This document shows, one piece after another, positions 9,801-16,964 of a DNA stretch of 64,000 nt. Every line of letters begins with the position of its first letter. Position 1 is the stretch's first letter. The notes below the pieces were generated by a model that searched no databases, was not told where the DNA came from, and worked only from the letters and a program-made list of their open reading frames with translations. The translations under genes were made by a program, and so were the position numbers. The stretch is from positions 1 to 64,000 of the forward strand of contig NZ_BONC01000031.1 of the NCBI RefSeq assembly GCF_016862515.1. The letters are read 5' to 3'. This DNA is from Asanoa iriomotensis (lineage in GTDB: Bacteria > Actinomycetota > Actinomycetes > Mycobacteriales > Micromonosporaceae).

Positions 9801-10367
9801 GGACGCTGCGTACACCGGCATGGGTGTGCCGCCCGCCTTGGCCACCTCCTCGGCGAGCGTGTCGACGAACGCGGTGTTGCCGGCGAGCGCGTGGGCCCGG
9901 TAGAAGACCACGCCGACCTTCGGGCCCTTCGCGGTGCTCTGCTCGCCGTGCCGCCCGTACGCCGGGAACTCGACCGGAGGGTCGAAGCCCTCACCGGCCA
10001 TCAGCAGGGTGTCGGCGAGGAACCGGTGGAGCTGGAGCAGGTTGGCCGGTCCGCCGGCGACCAGGTAGCGCTGCGCGTCGGCGACCACGCCGGCCGGCAC
10101 CGTGGACAGCGCGGTCAGCTCGGCGTCCGGCACGGCCTCACCACCGACCGCGACGACCGGCAGGCCGGCGGCGAGCACCGCGTCGACGCCCTCGGGCCAG
10201 GTGCGGCGGCCGCCGAGCAGGCGCAGCACCACGCCGGTCGCGCCGTCGAGCAGTGCGGGGAGGTCGTCGGTGGTGAGCCGGGAAGGGTTGGCGACCCGCC
10301 ACGGTGCGTCGGCGGAGCTGGCGGCCAGGAGGTCGGTGTCGGCGGTGGAGAGCAGTACGAGCGTCAC
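6822..10367 (-). CDS. cobN: CobN: cobaltochelatase large subunit
   Basis: The 1181-aa protein is the large catalytic subunit of the aerobic cobaltochelatase, which inserts Co2+ into hydrogenobyrinic acid a,c-diamide with ATP. Family hallmarks are visible: [40 protein letters not shown] and, near the C-terminus, a segment ending [16 protein letters not shown]. Length is typical (about 1200-1270 aa). Its start overlaps the cobK stop by 4 bases. It ends just upstream of the riboswitch, so it appears to belong to a separate cobF-cobK-cobN unit. The fused ChlI/ChlD protein downstream is its likely ATPase partner. Confidence 0.96.
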   Translation of the reverse strand: [1181 protein letters not shown]

Positions 10368-11116
10368 GGTCCGGAGACTAGTTCGCGGACCCGGACGGCG
10401 GCCGCGGCGGGTGTGTCGACGGTGGGCATACCATGCTGTATCGGGCGATTGACCAGGATCACCGGTATGCCGCGTTCACGGGCGGCGTCGAGCTTGGCGC
10501 GGGTGGCGTCGCCGCCGCTGTCCTTGGCGACGACGACGTCGATGCCGTGCCGGTGGATCAGGCCGCGTTCACTGTCCACGGTGTACGGTCCACGGTCCAG
10601 GATCACGCGTACGTTGGTGGGCAGGTCGTCGGCGGGCGGCTCGATGCAGCGCACGAGGAGCAGGGGGAGCGCGCCGCAGGCCGGGTTGGTGGTGAACACG
10701 TCCAGCCGCTGGCGGCCCGTGGTGATGAACGCGCGGGCGCCGTGGGTGGGCAGGACGGCGGCGGCGGTCTCGAGGTTGGGGACGCGGTTCCACCGGTCCT
10801 TCGGCTGCTCGGTCCATCCTGGACGGAGCAGGCGCAGCCTCGGCGCGCCGTGCGCGGCGGCCGCGTGGGCGCCGACGGTCTCGGCGAAGGGGTGGGTCGC
10901 GTCGACCAGGATCGCCGGCCGGTGCCGGTGGAGCCATTCGCGCAGCCCGTCGGCGCCGCCGAAGCCGCCGGTGCGGGTCGTCCCTTGTGGCGTGTGCGGT
11001 TGTCGGGTCCGGCCGGCGTAGGAGGTGACGACGTGCAGGTCGTCGTGGCCGGTCAGCAGGTCGGCCAGCTCGCGGGCCTCCGTGGTGCCGCCCAGGATGA
11101 GGACGGTGGTGGTCAT
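10364..11116 (-). CDS. cobK: CobK: precorrin-6A reductase
   Basis: The product (250 aa) reduces precorrin-6A to precorrin-6B with NADPH. It starts with the CobK/CbiJ signature TTVLILGGTTEARELADLL. It also has LVDATHPFAETVGAHA around residue 75 and AFITTGRQRLDVF around residue 130, both characteristic. The length is normal. It overlaps both neighbours by 4 bases (ATGA-type junctions with cobF and cobN), so the three genes are almost surely one transcript. Confidence 0.95.
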   Translation of the reverse strand: MTTTVLILGGTTEARELADLLTGHDDLHVVTSYAGRTRQPHTPQGTTRTGGFGGADGLREWLHRHRPAILVDATHPFAETVGAHAAAAHGAPRLRLLRPGWTEQPKDRWNRVPNLETAAAVLPTHGARAFITTGRQRLDVFTTNPACGALPLLLVRCIEPPADDLPTNVRVILDRGPYTVDSERGLIHRHGIDVVVAKDSGGDATRAKLDAARERGIPVILVNRPIQHGMPTVDTPAAAAVRVRELVSGP

Positions 11117-11859
11117 CGGTCCCGGCGGCGGAGCAGGTAGGTGTCCATGATCCAGCCCTTGCGGGCGCGCGCCGCCGCGCGTACCTCGTCGATCTCGTCC
11201 CTAGTCTCGTGCAGTTTTCCGGCACGCAGGATCTCGTCCTGGGTGCCGAGGTAGGCGCCCCAGTAGATGTCGACGTCGTCCTCGACCGCGCGGTAGGCGT
11301 TGCGGGCGTCGAGCATGACCACGAGATCGTCCACATCGGAAGGCATGCCTTCAGTGGCGAGGCGGCGACCGGTGGTGATCTGCACGGCGCGCCCGACGCG
11401 GTTGAGCCCGATGCGGTGGCGGGCGGCGAGGGCGGAGACGCTGGAGATGCCGGGGATGACGGCGTACGTGAAGGTGATGCCGTCGATGTCGTCGAGGATG
11501 GCGATCGTGCTGTCGAACAGGGCCGGGTCGCCCCAGACGAGGAAGCCGCCGGTCTGGTGCTCGGTGAGCTCGTCGCGGATCAGGTCGCGGTAGTTCGCGG
11601 CGCGCTCGCGACGCCAGTCGTCGACGGCTGTCGCATATCGCGTCGCCGCGCGGTCACGCTCCGGGTCCTTTACGGACGCGACGCGCGCTCTCGGCGCGTA
11701 CTCGCGCAGCATTTCCCGCCGCAGGTCGGTGAGGTCGCGCTTCTCGTCGCCCTTGTCGACCAGGAAGGCGACGTCGAGGCGGCCGAGCGCCTTGACCGCT
11801 TCGAGGGTTAGCTGGTCAGGGTCGCCGGCCCCGATCCCGATGACGAGCACCTCGCGCAT
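11113..11859 (-). CDS. cobF: CobF: precorrin-6A synthase (deacetylating)
   Basis: The product (248 aa) methylates C1 and removes the acetyl group from precorrin-5 in the aerobic pathway. It starts with the methylase loop VLVIGIGAGDPDQLTLEAV. It also carries GGFLVWGDPALFDSTI and YAVIPGISSVSALAARH. CobF is specific to the oxygen-dependent route, which agrees with CobN and CobK here. It is first in its operon, with 41 bases to the divergent FhuF-like start, so both promoters must lie in or next to that gap. Confidence 0.95.
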   Translation of the reverse strand: MREVLVIGIGAGDPDQLTLEAVKALGRLDVAFLVDKGDEKRDLTDLRREMLREYAPRARVASVKDPERDRAATRYATAVDDWRRERAANYRDLIRDELTEHQTGGFLVWGDPALFDSTIAILDDIDGITFTYAVIPGISSVSALAARHRIGLNRVGRAVQITTGRRLATEGMPSDVDDLVVMLDARNAYRAVEDDVDIYWGAYLGTQDEILRAGKLHETRDEIDEVRAAARARKGWIMDTYLLRRRDR

Positions 11860-11887
11860 GGATGCAAAGTCTGCCCCATCGAAGGTC

Positions 11888-11893
11888 TACGCT
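11888..11893 (+). promoter_or_regulatory. Leaderless-type -10 element (TACGCT) for the FhuF-like gene
   Basis: TACGCT ends 7 bases before the GTG at 11901, with no room for a Shine-Dalgarno sequence. The same TAnnnT-N6/7-start spacing recurs at 13878, 28574, 33145, 34561, 38291, 45625, 54320 and 57707, which supports it as a real promoter signature. Confidence 0.55.
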
Positions 11894-11900
11894 CACACGC

Positions 11901-12689
11901 GTGCCACCCCACCAGTCCGCCGCCGCCGGCCCGGCGCTGGCGGCCGCTGCCGCGATCGGCCCGTATTTCTCGTGGGAGGCGTGGTCCGACGGCGCGGGCT
12001 GGCAGCCGTTCACCTCGCTGCTGACACCGTCGGTCGCCGCCTCACGGGTGGCGGTGGCGAGATCGACGCTGGTCAGCGCGTTCGGGCTGGCCCCGTCGGA
12101 GGTGCCGGAGCGGGTGGTGGCGTCGGTCTGGTTCATGGGCGTGGTGTCACGGCTGCTGTCGCCACCGCTGGGGGCGGCCGTCGCGGGCGGTGCGTTGCCC
12201 CTGGCCACCCGGGCAAACCTGTGGTGGCGCACGGTGCCGTCGGGCCCGATGCCGATGGCGTACGGGGTGGTCCTCGCGCAGGCCGACCTGTCCCCGGCGC
12301 AGGTGGCTTCGGCCCTGGTCGGCGGCCCACTGGCGGAAACGGTGACGCCGTTGCTCGGTGTCTTCCGGGACACGTTCAGGCTCTCGCCGAAGGTGCTGTG
12401 GGGCAACGTCGCGTCGGCCCTGGCCGGCGCCGCCGGCGTCCTTGCCGACACGATGCCCCGCCACGCCGCGCGGGTGGGCGCGGTGCTCGACCACGCACTG
12501 ACCCTGCCACCGCTGGCCGGCACGGGCTCGGTGGTCCGCCCGAGCCCGGCGTCACCACGGCGTTTCCTGGTACGCGCGAACTGCTGCCTGTACTACCGCA
12601 TCCCCGGCGGCGGCACCTGCGGTGACTGCGTGCTGACACCGGAGGCCGACCGGCTGCGGGCGTGGTCGGCCTATCTCTCGTCGGGGTAG
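11901..12689 (+). CDS. FhuF-like (2Fe-2S)-binding protein, probable ferric-siderophore reductase
   Basis: The 262-aa protein ends in ANCCLYYRIPGGGTCGDCVL, the CC-x10-CxxC pattern that binds an unusual 2Fe-2S cluster in FhuF-type ferric siderophore reductases. The rest is alanine-rich and matches the N-terminal part of FhuF_C-containing actinobacterial proteins. GTG at 11901 is favoured because a TACGCT -10 element lies 7 bases upstream. An in-frame ATG at 11862 would add 13 residues that overlap the cobF promoter. It is divergent from cobF and convergent with the MarR gene, with a 19-base tail overlap. Its siderophore is unknown. Confidence 0.8.
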   Translation: MPPHQSAAAGPALAAAAAIGPYFSWEAWSDGAGWQPFTSLLTPSVAASRVAVARSTLVSAFGLAPSEVPERVVASVWFMGVVSRLLSPPLGAAVAGGALPLATRANLWWRTVPSGPMPMAYGVVLAQADLSPAQVASALVGGPLAETVTPLLGVFRDTFRLSPKVLWGNVASALAGAAGVLADTMPRHAARVGAVLDHALTLPPLAGTGSVVRPSPASPRRFLVRANCCLYYRIPGGGTCGDCVLTPEADRLRAWSAYLSSG

Positions 12690-13150
12690 GGCAGGTTGGC
12701 GTAGCCCGCCGCGGTCGCGACCCGTTCGCCGATCGTGGTGAGCTGGTCGATCTCCGCCGGGTCGAGCAGGTCGACCAGCACCCGTCTGACCGTCTCGACC
12801 TGCCCGGGCGCGGCCGCGACGGTGATCTCGTACCCCTTGTCGGTCAGCCGCACCATCGTGCCGCGTGCGTCGTCGGCGACGTCCTCGCGGGTGATCAGGC
12901 CGCGCTCCTCCATGCGCCGGAGCTGGTGACTGATCCGGCTGCGGTCCCAGCCGGTCCAGCTCGCGAGATCGCGTACGCGCAAGCTGCGGTCTTTGGCCTC
13001 GGACAGCGGCACCAGCACCTCGAAGTCGGTGCGGGAGATGCCGGTCTCACCGAGCTGCCGGACGAGGGCGACCTCGATCGCGCGCTGCATGCGCAGGTAG
13101 GCCCGCCACATGCGCCGCTCCTGCGGGTCCAGCCAGCGGGGTTCGGTCAT
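12671..13150 (-). CDS. MarR-family transcriptional regulator
   Basis: The protein (159 aa) has the MarR winged-helix core around residues 35-100, including the recognition stretch WTGWDRSRISHQLRRMEERGL and the wing DARGTMVRLTDKG. It sits divergent from a flavin oxidoreductase gene. Two palindromes resembling MarR boxes lie between them at 13174-13222. That arrangement suggests it represses both itself and the oxidoreductase and is released by a quinone- or azo-type compound. The 3' end overlaps the FhuF-like gene by 19 bases. Confidence 0.88.
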   Translation of the reverse strand: MTEPRWLDPQERRMWRAYLRMQRAIEVALVRQLGETGISRTDFEVLVPLSEAKDRSLRVRDLASWTGWDRSRISHQLRRMEERGLITREDVADDARGTMVRLTDKGYEITVAAAPGQVETVRRVLVDLLDPAEIDQLTTIGERVATAAGYANLPYPDER

Positions 13151-13173
13151 GTGGCGGAGCTTACCGGAGCTTT

Positions 13174-13222
13174 TGTTGACGCGTCAGCATCTTGGTCCTA
13201 GCTTTGCTGACACATCAGCAAA
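13174..13222. promoter_or_regulatory. Twin MarR-type operators over the oxidoreductase promoter
   Basis: Site 1 (13174-13189) is TGTTGACGCGTCAGCA, palindromic except for one base pair. Site 2 (13203-13222) is TTTGCTGA-CACA-TCAGCAAA, with perfect 8-bp arms. They share the TGnTGA half-site. A plausible sigma-A promoter, TTGACG (13176-13181), 17 bases, TAGCTT (13199-13204), runs through both, so bound repressor would block RNA polymerase. The oxidoreductase ATG follows at 13241 after a GGAGG. Confidence 0.72.
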
Positions 13223-13240
13223 ACCCGCTGGAGGTTTGAC

Positions 13241-13876
13241 ATGTCGTTGTTCCGGCTCGACGCGAGCATCCGCGTCGAGGGTTCACACAGCCGCGAGGTC
13301 GCCGACATCGTGGAGTCGGAGTGGCGCGCGGCACACCCCGACGACCGGATCGTGCGCCGCCACATCGGCACGGACGTGCTGCCGGCGACGGCGTGGGCGG
13401 ACGCCAACATGGCGAAGTACCTCCCGCCGGACAAGTGGAGCGGCGCCCAGCGTTCGGCCGCCGCGCTGGCCGCGCGGCTCACCGACGAGCTGGTCTCGGC
13501 GGACGCGTTGCTGTTCGCGGTGCCGCTCTACAACTACGGCGTCTCGCAGCACTTCAAGACCTGGGTCGACACGGTCCTCGCGGACCCGCGGATGGCGCCC
13601 GGCGCCCCGCCCCTCCTGGCCGGCAAGCCGGCGGTCCTGGTCACGGTCCGCGGCGGCGCCTACGGCCCGGGCACGCCGCGTGCGGGTTGGGACCACGCGA
13701 CGCCCTGGATGCGCCGGATTCTGGGGGAGCTGTGGGAGCTGGACCTGCGGGTGGTCGAACGCGAGCTCACCCTGGTCGGCGTCGTCCCGGACCTCGACCA
13801 GTTCACGGAGCTGGCGGCGGAGCTGGGTGCCCGGGCGGCGGACCTGGCCCGCTCACACGGCCGCGCCCTCCGCTGA
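13241..13876 (+). CDS. FMN-dependent NAD(P)H azoreductase / quinone oxidoreductase (flavodoxin-like)
   Basis: The protein (211 aa) has the AzoR/AcpD layout. An N-terminal beta strand and Ser-rich FMN phosphate loop (LDASIRVEGSHSREV) are followed by AVPLYNYGVSQHFKTWVDTV around residue 95, the classic FMN/quinone motif. VTVRGGAYGPGTP near residue 130 completes the pattern. Such enzymes reduce quinones and azo compounds by two electrons. A Shine-Dalgarno GGAGG precedes the ATG, and the promoter is covered by two MarR boxes. It is probably induced by electrophiles through the divergent MarR protein. Confidence 0.88.
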   Translation: MSLFRLDASIRVEGSHSREVADIVESEWRAAHPDDRIVRRHIGTDVLPATAWADANMAKYLPPDKWSGAQRSAAALAARLTDELVSADALLFAVPLYNYGVSQHFKTWVDTVLADPRMAPGAPPLLAGKPAVLVTVRGGAYGPGTPRAGWDHATPWMRRILGELWELDLRVVERELTLVGVVPDLDQFTELAAELGARAADLARSHGRALR

Positions 13877-13890
13877 CTACCGTGCCCGGG

Positions 13891-14727
13891 GTGACCACAG
13901 AGGTGCCGTTCCGCCCGCTCGTCGTCGACCAGACGGACGTTCGCTACGCCCATGGGCCTGACTCGCGTCGGCGGGTGGGGGTGCCGGTCGGTGAGACCGT
14001 CGAGTTCGGCTGGGACGACAGCTGGGTCTACCCGGGCACGTCGCGGAAGTTCTGGGTGCACGTGCCGGCTCAGTACGACCGGGCGCAGCCCGCGGCGCTG
14101 GTCGTTTTCCTGGACGGGCAGTGGTATCTCGATCCGGATGGCGAGGTTCGCGGCGCGATCGTCCTGGACAATCTGATCCACAGTGGTGACATCCCCGTCA
14201 CCATTGGACTGTTCGTCGATCCTGGCGTGCTGGCGGACGCGCAGAACCCGAAGAATCGCAACGTCGAGTACGACGCGTTCGACGACCGTCTGGTCACCTT
14301 CCTGCTGACCGAGATCATTCCGCAGGTCGCGCAGCGCTACGCGATCACGGAGGACCCCGAGCGGTGGGGCATCTGCGGCGGCAGCAGCGGCGGGAACGGC
14401 GCCTTCACCGCCGCGTGGCTGCGCCCCGACAAGTTCCGCCGGGTGATCTGCTGCTTGTCCAGCTTCGTGCAGATGCCTGGCGGCAACCCGTACCCGGAGT
14501 TGATCCCCAGCGTCCCCCGTAAGCCCCTGCGCATCTTCATGCAGGCGGGCCACCGAGACCTCCAGTGGAACGAGCCCGAACACAACTGGCTCGCCAGCAA
14601 CCTTCGCGTCGCGGCCGCGTTGGCCGAAGCGGGCTACGACTTCCGACTCGCCCTCGGCGACGGAGGCCACAGCCCCAACCACGGCGGCGTCCTCCTTCCG
14701 GACGCCCTGCGCTGGTTGCTCGCCTAG
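13891..14727 (+). CDS. Esterase-family alpha/beta hydrolase (enterochelin-esterase-like)
   Basis: The protein (278 aa) matches the putative esterase family (PF00756). The nucleophile elbow is GICGGSSGGNGA near residue 160. FWVHVPAQYD and LVVFLDGQWY are the usual N-terminal strands. The histidine of the triad is probably in GDGGHSPNHGG near residue 260. No signal peptide is seen, so it is likely cytoplasmic. The GTG at 13891 follows a TACCGT -10 element by 7 bases, consistent with a leaderless transcript separate from the oxidoreductase gene. The substrate cannot be read from sequence. Confidence 0.85.
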   Translation: MTTEVPFRPLVVDQTDVRYAHGPDSRRRVGVPVGETVEFGWDDSWVYPGTSRKFWVHVPAQYDRAQPAALVVFLDGQWYLDPDGEVRGAIVLDNLIHSGDIPVTIGLFVDPGVLADAQNPKNRNVEYDAFDDRLVTFLLTEIIPQVAQRYAITEDPERWGICGGSSGGNGAFTAAWLRPDKFRRVICCLSSFVQMPGGNPYPELIPSVPRKPLRIFMQAGHRDLQWNEPEHNWLASNLRVAAALAEAGYDFRLALGDGGHSPNHGGVLLPDALRWLLA

Positions 14728-14737
14728 GAACTAAGCC

Positions 14738-15571
14738 TCAGTCGAACAGGCAGATGGCTGCCGTGGCGTCGTCGTGGCGCTTGTAGCGCGGTCGGGTGTA
14801 GCCGTCGCCGTCCGCGGCTTCTGCCGCCCGTACCCGATCGATCAGCTCCTGTGGACCTTTGTCGGTCAGTAGGTCCAGGAGCTGCGACCAGTCGAGCAAC
14901 CCGAACTGGTCGACGATGCAGGACGCGCCGTCGGTCAGGAGGGCCGCGCGTCTCAGGGCGCCGGTGCCATGTAGCGGGACGCTGCCTTCTACGGCGTGCG
15001 CCGCCGCCTCTGGGTTGGCTGCGGCGATCCAGTAGCCGTCCGGGCGGTTGACCAGTTCCTGCTGGCCGAGTCGGGCCGCTCGGATGCGTTGCGCGTGTTC
15101 GTTGCTGCCGATGGGCACGTCGCCGGCCAGTGCTTTCGCGCGCAGCGGGGCGACCGCCTCGGTGAAGCGGTCGTCCGTGATGAGCTCGGCGCCCGAGCCG
15201 CGGTCGATCACCAGCGGGCTGTCGCAGAGCACGAGGTAGTCGGCTTCGTCACCGTGCGTGCGGAGCAGCGTCACCGTCGCGGCCGGGGTGTTGGGGTGGT
15301 TCAGGTCGCAGCCACCGCCATGGTCGTCTCGCACCAGTTCGATCGCCTCGGCCAGCGTCTGCGCCAGTGGGGCCGCGGCGGAGGTCACGCCGCGTCGCAG
15401 CAGGTGGCCCGCCAGCCGCTGGACGTACCACGCCGGGCCGTGGAGGCAGCCGCTGTCGAGCGTGGCGTGTGCGGTGACGCCGTCCAGGACTCCGACGAGG
15501 CCGGCGGCCGCGAACGCGATGTCCTCGTTCTCGCGACCTGGTGCGGGTGCCGAGGCCAGGCGTACTTCCAT
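14738..15571 (-). CDS. PP2C-type protein phosphatase domain protein
   Basis: The 277-aa protein has divergent PP2C signatures: GRENEDIAFAA (motif 1), VGVLDGVTAHA (motif 2, where PP2C usually has DGHGG) and AALLTDGASCIVDQFG (motif 8). Residues about 115-130 (YLVLCDSPLVIDRG) match the PP2C strand that displays metal ligands. No membrane or sensor domain is present. The ATG at 15571 shares its first base with the stop of the small membrane ORF upstream, so the two are likely translated together. Its substrate is unknown. Confidence 0.8.
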   Translation of the reverse strand: MEVRLASAPAPGRENEDIAFAAAGLVGVLDGVTAHATLDSGCLHGPAWYVQRLAGHLLRRGVTSAAAPLAQTLAEAIELVRDDHGGGCDLNHPNTPAATVTLLRTHGDEADYLVLCDSPLVIDRGSGAELITDDRFTEAVAPLRAKALAGDVPIGSNEHAQRIRAARLGQQELVNRPDGYWIAAANPEAAAHAVEGSVPLHGTGALRRAALLTDGASCIVDQFGLLDWSQLLDLLTDKGPQELIDRVRAAEAADGDGYTRPRYKRHDDATAAICLFD

Positions 15572-15672
15572 CAGGAGCGGCGGCGGCGGATGAACAGCAG
15601 GGCCACGCCGGCGATGACCGCGGTCGTGCCCAGGCAGCAGAACGACAGCAGCGCCAGGTGCCAAGGCTTCAC
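15571..15672 (-). CDS. Small single-pass membrane protein (33 aa)
   Basis: The short frame reads as a hydrophobic segment, LALLSFCCLGTTAVIAGVAL, followed by a basic end (RRRRS). That is the look of a one-helix membrane protein. GTG at 15672 is the best start; a second GTG lies 12 bases upstream. The stop TGA overlaps the ATG of the PP2C gene (TGATG). Such small membrane proteins are common in actinomycetes but I do not recognise a family. An ATG further out (15723) would start inside the ArsR operator and is less likely. Confidence 0.5.
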   Translation of the reverse strand: MKPWHLALLSFCCLGTTAVIAGVALLFIRRRRS

Positions 15673-15704
15673 AGCTCCCACGACAGCAGTAGTACCACAC
15701 AAAG

Positions 15705-15740
15705 CGTCGGAGATTGTTGACATGTCGGGAGTCTCCGACG
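15705..15740. promoter_or_regulatory. Inverted repeat upstream of arsR-like gene (probable operator)
   Basis: Perfect 9-bp arms CGTCGGAGA and TCTCCGACG are separated by 18 bases that contain the inner palindrome GACATGTC. The repeat ends 13 bases before the ArsR start at 15754, where autoregulation would be expected. Confidence 0.6.
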
Positions 15741-15753
15741 TATTTTTCTCGGC

Positions 15754-16068
15754 GTGGCTGAGGATGACGTGTTTCTGGCGCTCGCCAACCCGGTGCGGCG
15801 CAGGCTGCTGCGGTTGCTCGCCGACGGGCCGCGTACCGCCGGCGATCTTGCCAATCAGTTCGAGCTGAGCCGGCCCGCGATCGCCGAGCACCTGCAGGTG
15901 CTGCGCCGCGTCGCGCTCGTGCGGGACGTGCCGCAGGGGCGCCAGCGGCACTACCACCTCAACGCCGAGCCGCTCGCGCAGGTCGGCGAGTGGCTGCACC
16001 CGTTCGAACGGTTCTGGCGCGAGCGGCTGCGCTCGTTCGCCGACGTCGCCGAGGAGGAAAGATCATGA
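15754..16068 (+). CDS. ArsR-family winged-helix regulator
   Basis: The protein (104 aa) has the compact ArsR fold. FLALANPVRRRLLRLLADGP forms the first helices, ELSRPAIAEHLQVLRR is the recognition helix and QGRQRHYHLNAEPL is the wing. No Cys-based metal site is visible, so it is of the SRPBCC-associated, non-metal type. Its stop overlaps the next ATG as ATGA, the standard operon with an activator-of-Hsp90-like protein. A second ArsR/SRPBCC pair occurs at 27.8-28.5 kb. Confidence 0.9.
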   Translation: MAEDDVFLALANPVRRRLLRLLADGPRTAGDLANQFELSRPAIAEHLQVLRRVALVRDVPQGRQRHYHLNAEPLAQVGEWLHPFERFWRERLRSFADVAEEERS

Positions 16069-16472
16069 CAGCACCGAGCACCGACACGATCAGCGTCGAC
16101 CAGTTCGTCGCCGCGTCGCCCAGTAGGGTCTGGCGCACGCTGACCGACCCCGAGTTGCACGCGCGCTGGTGGGCGCCGGGAGACATCGCCGCCGTCGTGG
16201 GGCACCGCTTCCATCTTCAGATGCCCGTGTACGGAGAGATACCTTGCGAAGTCGTCGAGGTCGTCCCCGAGGAGAAGTTCGTCTATACGTTCAACGAATC
16301 CTGGACCCTGACCTGGCGTCTGGTGCCGGAGGGTGACGGGACGCGGCTGCTGCTCGAGCACAGCGGGTTCGACTTCGACAAGCCGCGTGACCGGGAGGCG
16401 TTCGAGCGGATGGGGCCGGGCTGGCGCGAGGTGGTCATTCCGCGGTTGGCGATGCTGGCGCGTACCGCATGA
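16065..16472 (+). CDS. SRPBCC / AHSA1-domain protein
   Basis: The 135-aa protein has the Bet v1-like AHSA1 fold. The opening helix-strand VDQFVAASPSRVWRTLTDPE is followed by the family turn RWWAPGD. LTWRLVPEGDGTRLLLEHSGF comes before the closing helix GWREVVIPRL. Such domains bind hydrophobic ligands. Translation is coupled to the ArsR gene by a 4-base overlap. The ligand is unknown; a role in sensing or sequestering a small lipophilic molecule is inference. Confidence 0.87.
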   Translation: MTAPSTDTISVDQFVAASPSRVWRTLTDPELHARWWAPGDIAAVVGHRFHLQMPVYGEIPCEVVEVVPEEKFVYTFNESWTLTWRLVPEGDGTRLLLEHSGFDFDKPRDREAFERMGPGWREVVIPRLAMLARTA

Positions 16473-16485
16473 CCGCATGAAAGAA

Positions 16486-16520
16486 GGCGCCGCGCGGAGT
16501 CGGCAGATCCGCGCGGCGCC
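16486..16520. terminator. Strong intrinsic terminator between convergent genes
   Basis: GGCGCCGCGCGGA and TCCGCGCGGCGCC form a perfect 13-bp stem with a 9-base loop. It is followed on the plus strand by CCCTTTCGTTT. It lies between the SRPBCC stop and the end of the convergent SsgA-like gene and could serve both. Confidence 0.8.
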
Positions 16521-16532
16521 CCCTTTCGTTTG

Positions 16533-16964
16533 CTATCTACCGGCCAGCAGCCGGTTGACCGCCGCGTCGACGTCCAGGTGGTCGGTTTCGCGACCGCGCG
16601 GTACGACGACGTAGGTCCGCCGCAGGAACCGCACGAGCACGCTGCGCGGCACCTCGAAAAGGGCGTTCCCGTCAGGTGACGACAGGGCCAGTGCGACGAA
16701 GTCGCCCCGCGGCGTGGCCCACGGCCAGACCCGGACGTCGCCGATGCCGGCGGGCTCGTCGAGGCCTGTGACGAGGAGCTCACGGGCGAACGACCAGCTC
16801 ACCGCCTCGCCGCCGGCCGAATCGGCGTGGAACAAAACGTGGACCGCGTACGGGTCGGCTGGGTCGTAGCGCAGGCTGGCGCGCACCGGCAGAGCGGTGG
16901 CGTCTGGTGCGACGAGCCGCAGTGAGGTTTCGACCTCAACGGTCGTCGGTCGGATGACACTCAT
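16533..16964 (-). CDS. SsgA-family sporulation/cell-division regulator (SsgA-like protein)
   Basis: The 143-aa protein matches the SsgA-like family, which guides septum placement and spore maturation in actinomycetes. Diagnostic segments are ASLRYDPADPYAVHVLFH near residue 30, WSFARELLVTGL near 57, VRVWPW near 77 and VALALSSPDGNALFEVP near 90. The closing VLVRFLRRTYVVVPRG is also typical. SsgB of streptomycetes aligns along the whole length by eye. The gene stands alone with about 280 bases of upstream sequence for regulation. The family supports a sporulating, filamentous host. Confidence 0.93.
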   Translation of the reverse strand: MSVIRPTTVEVETSLRLVAPDATALPVRASLRYDPADPYAVHVLFHADSAGGEAVSWSFARELLVTGLDEPAGIGDVRVWPWATPRGDFVALALSSPDGNALFEVPRSVLVRFLRRTYVVVPRGRETDHLDVDAAVNRLLAGR

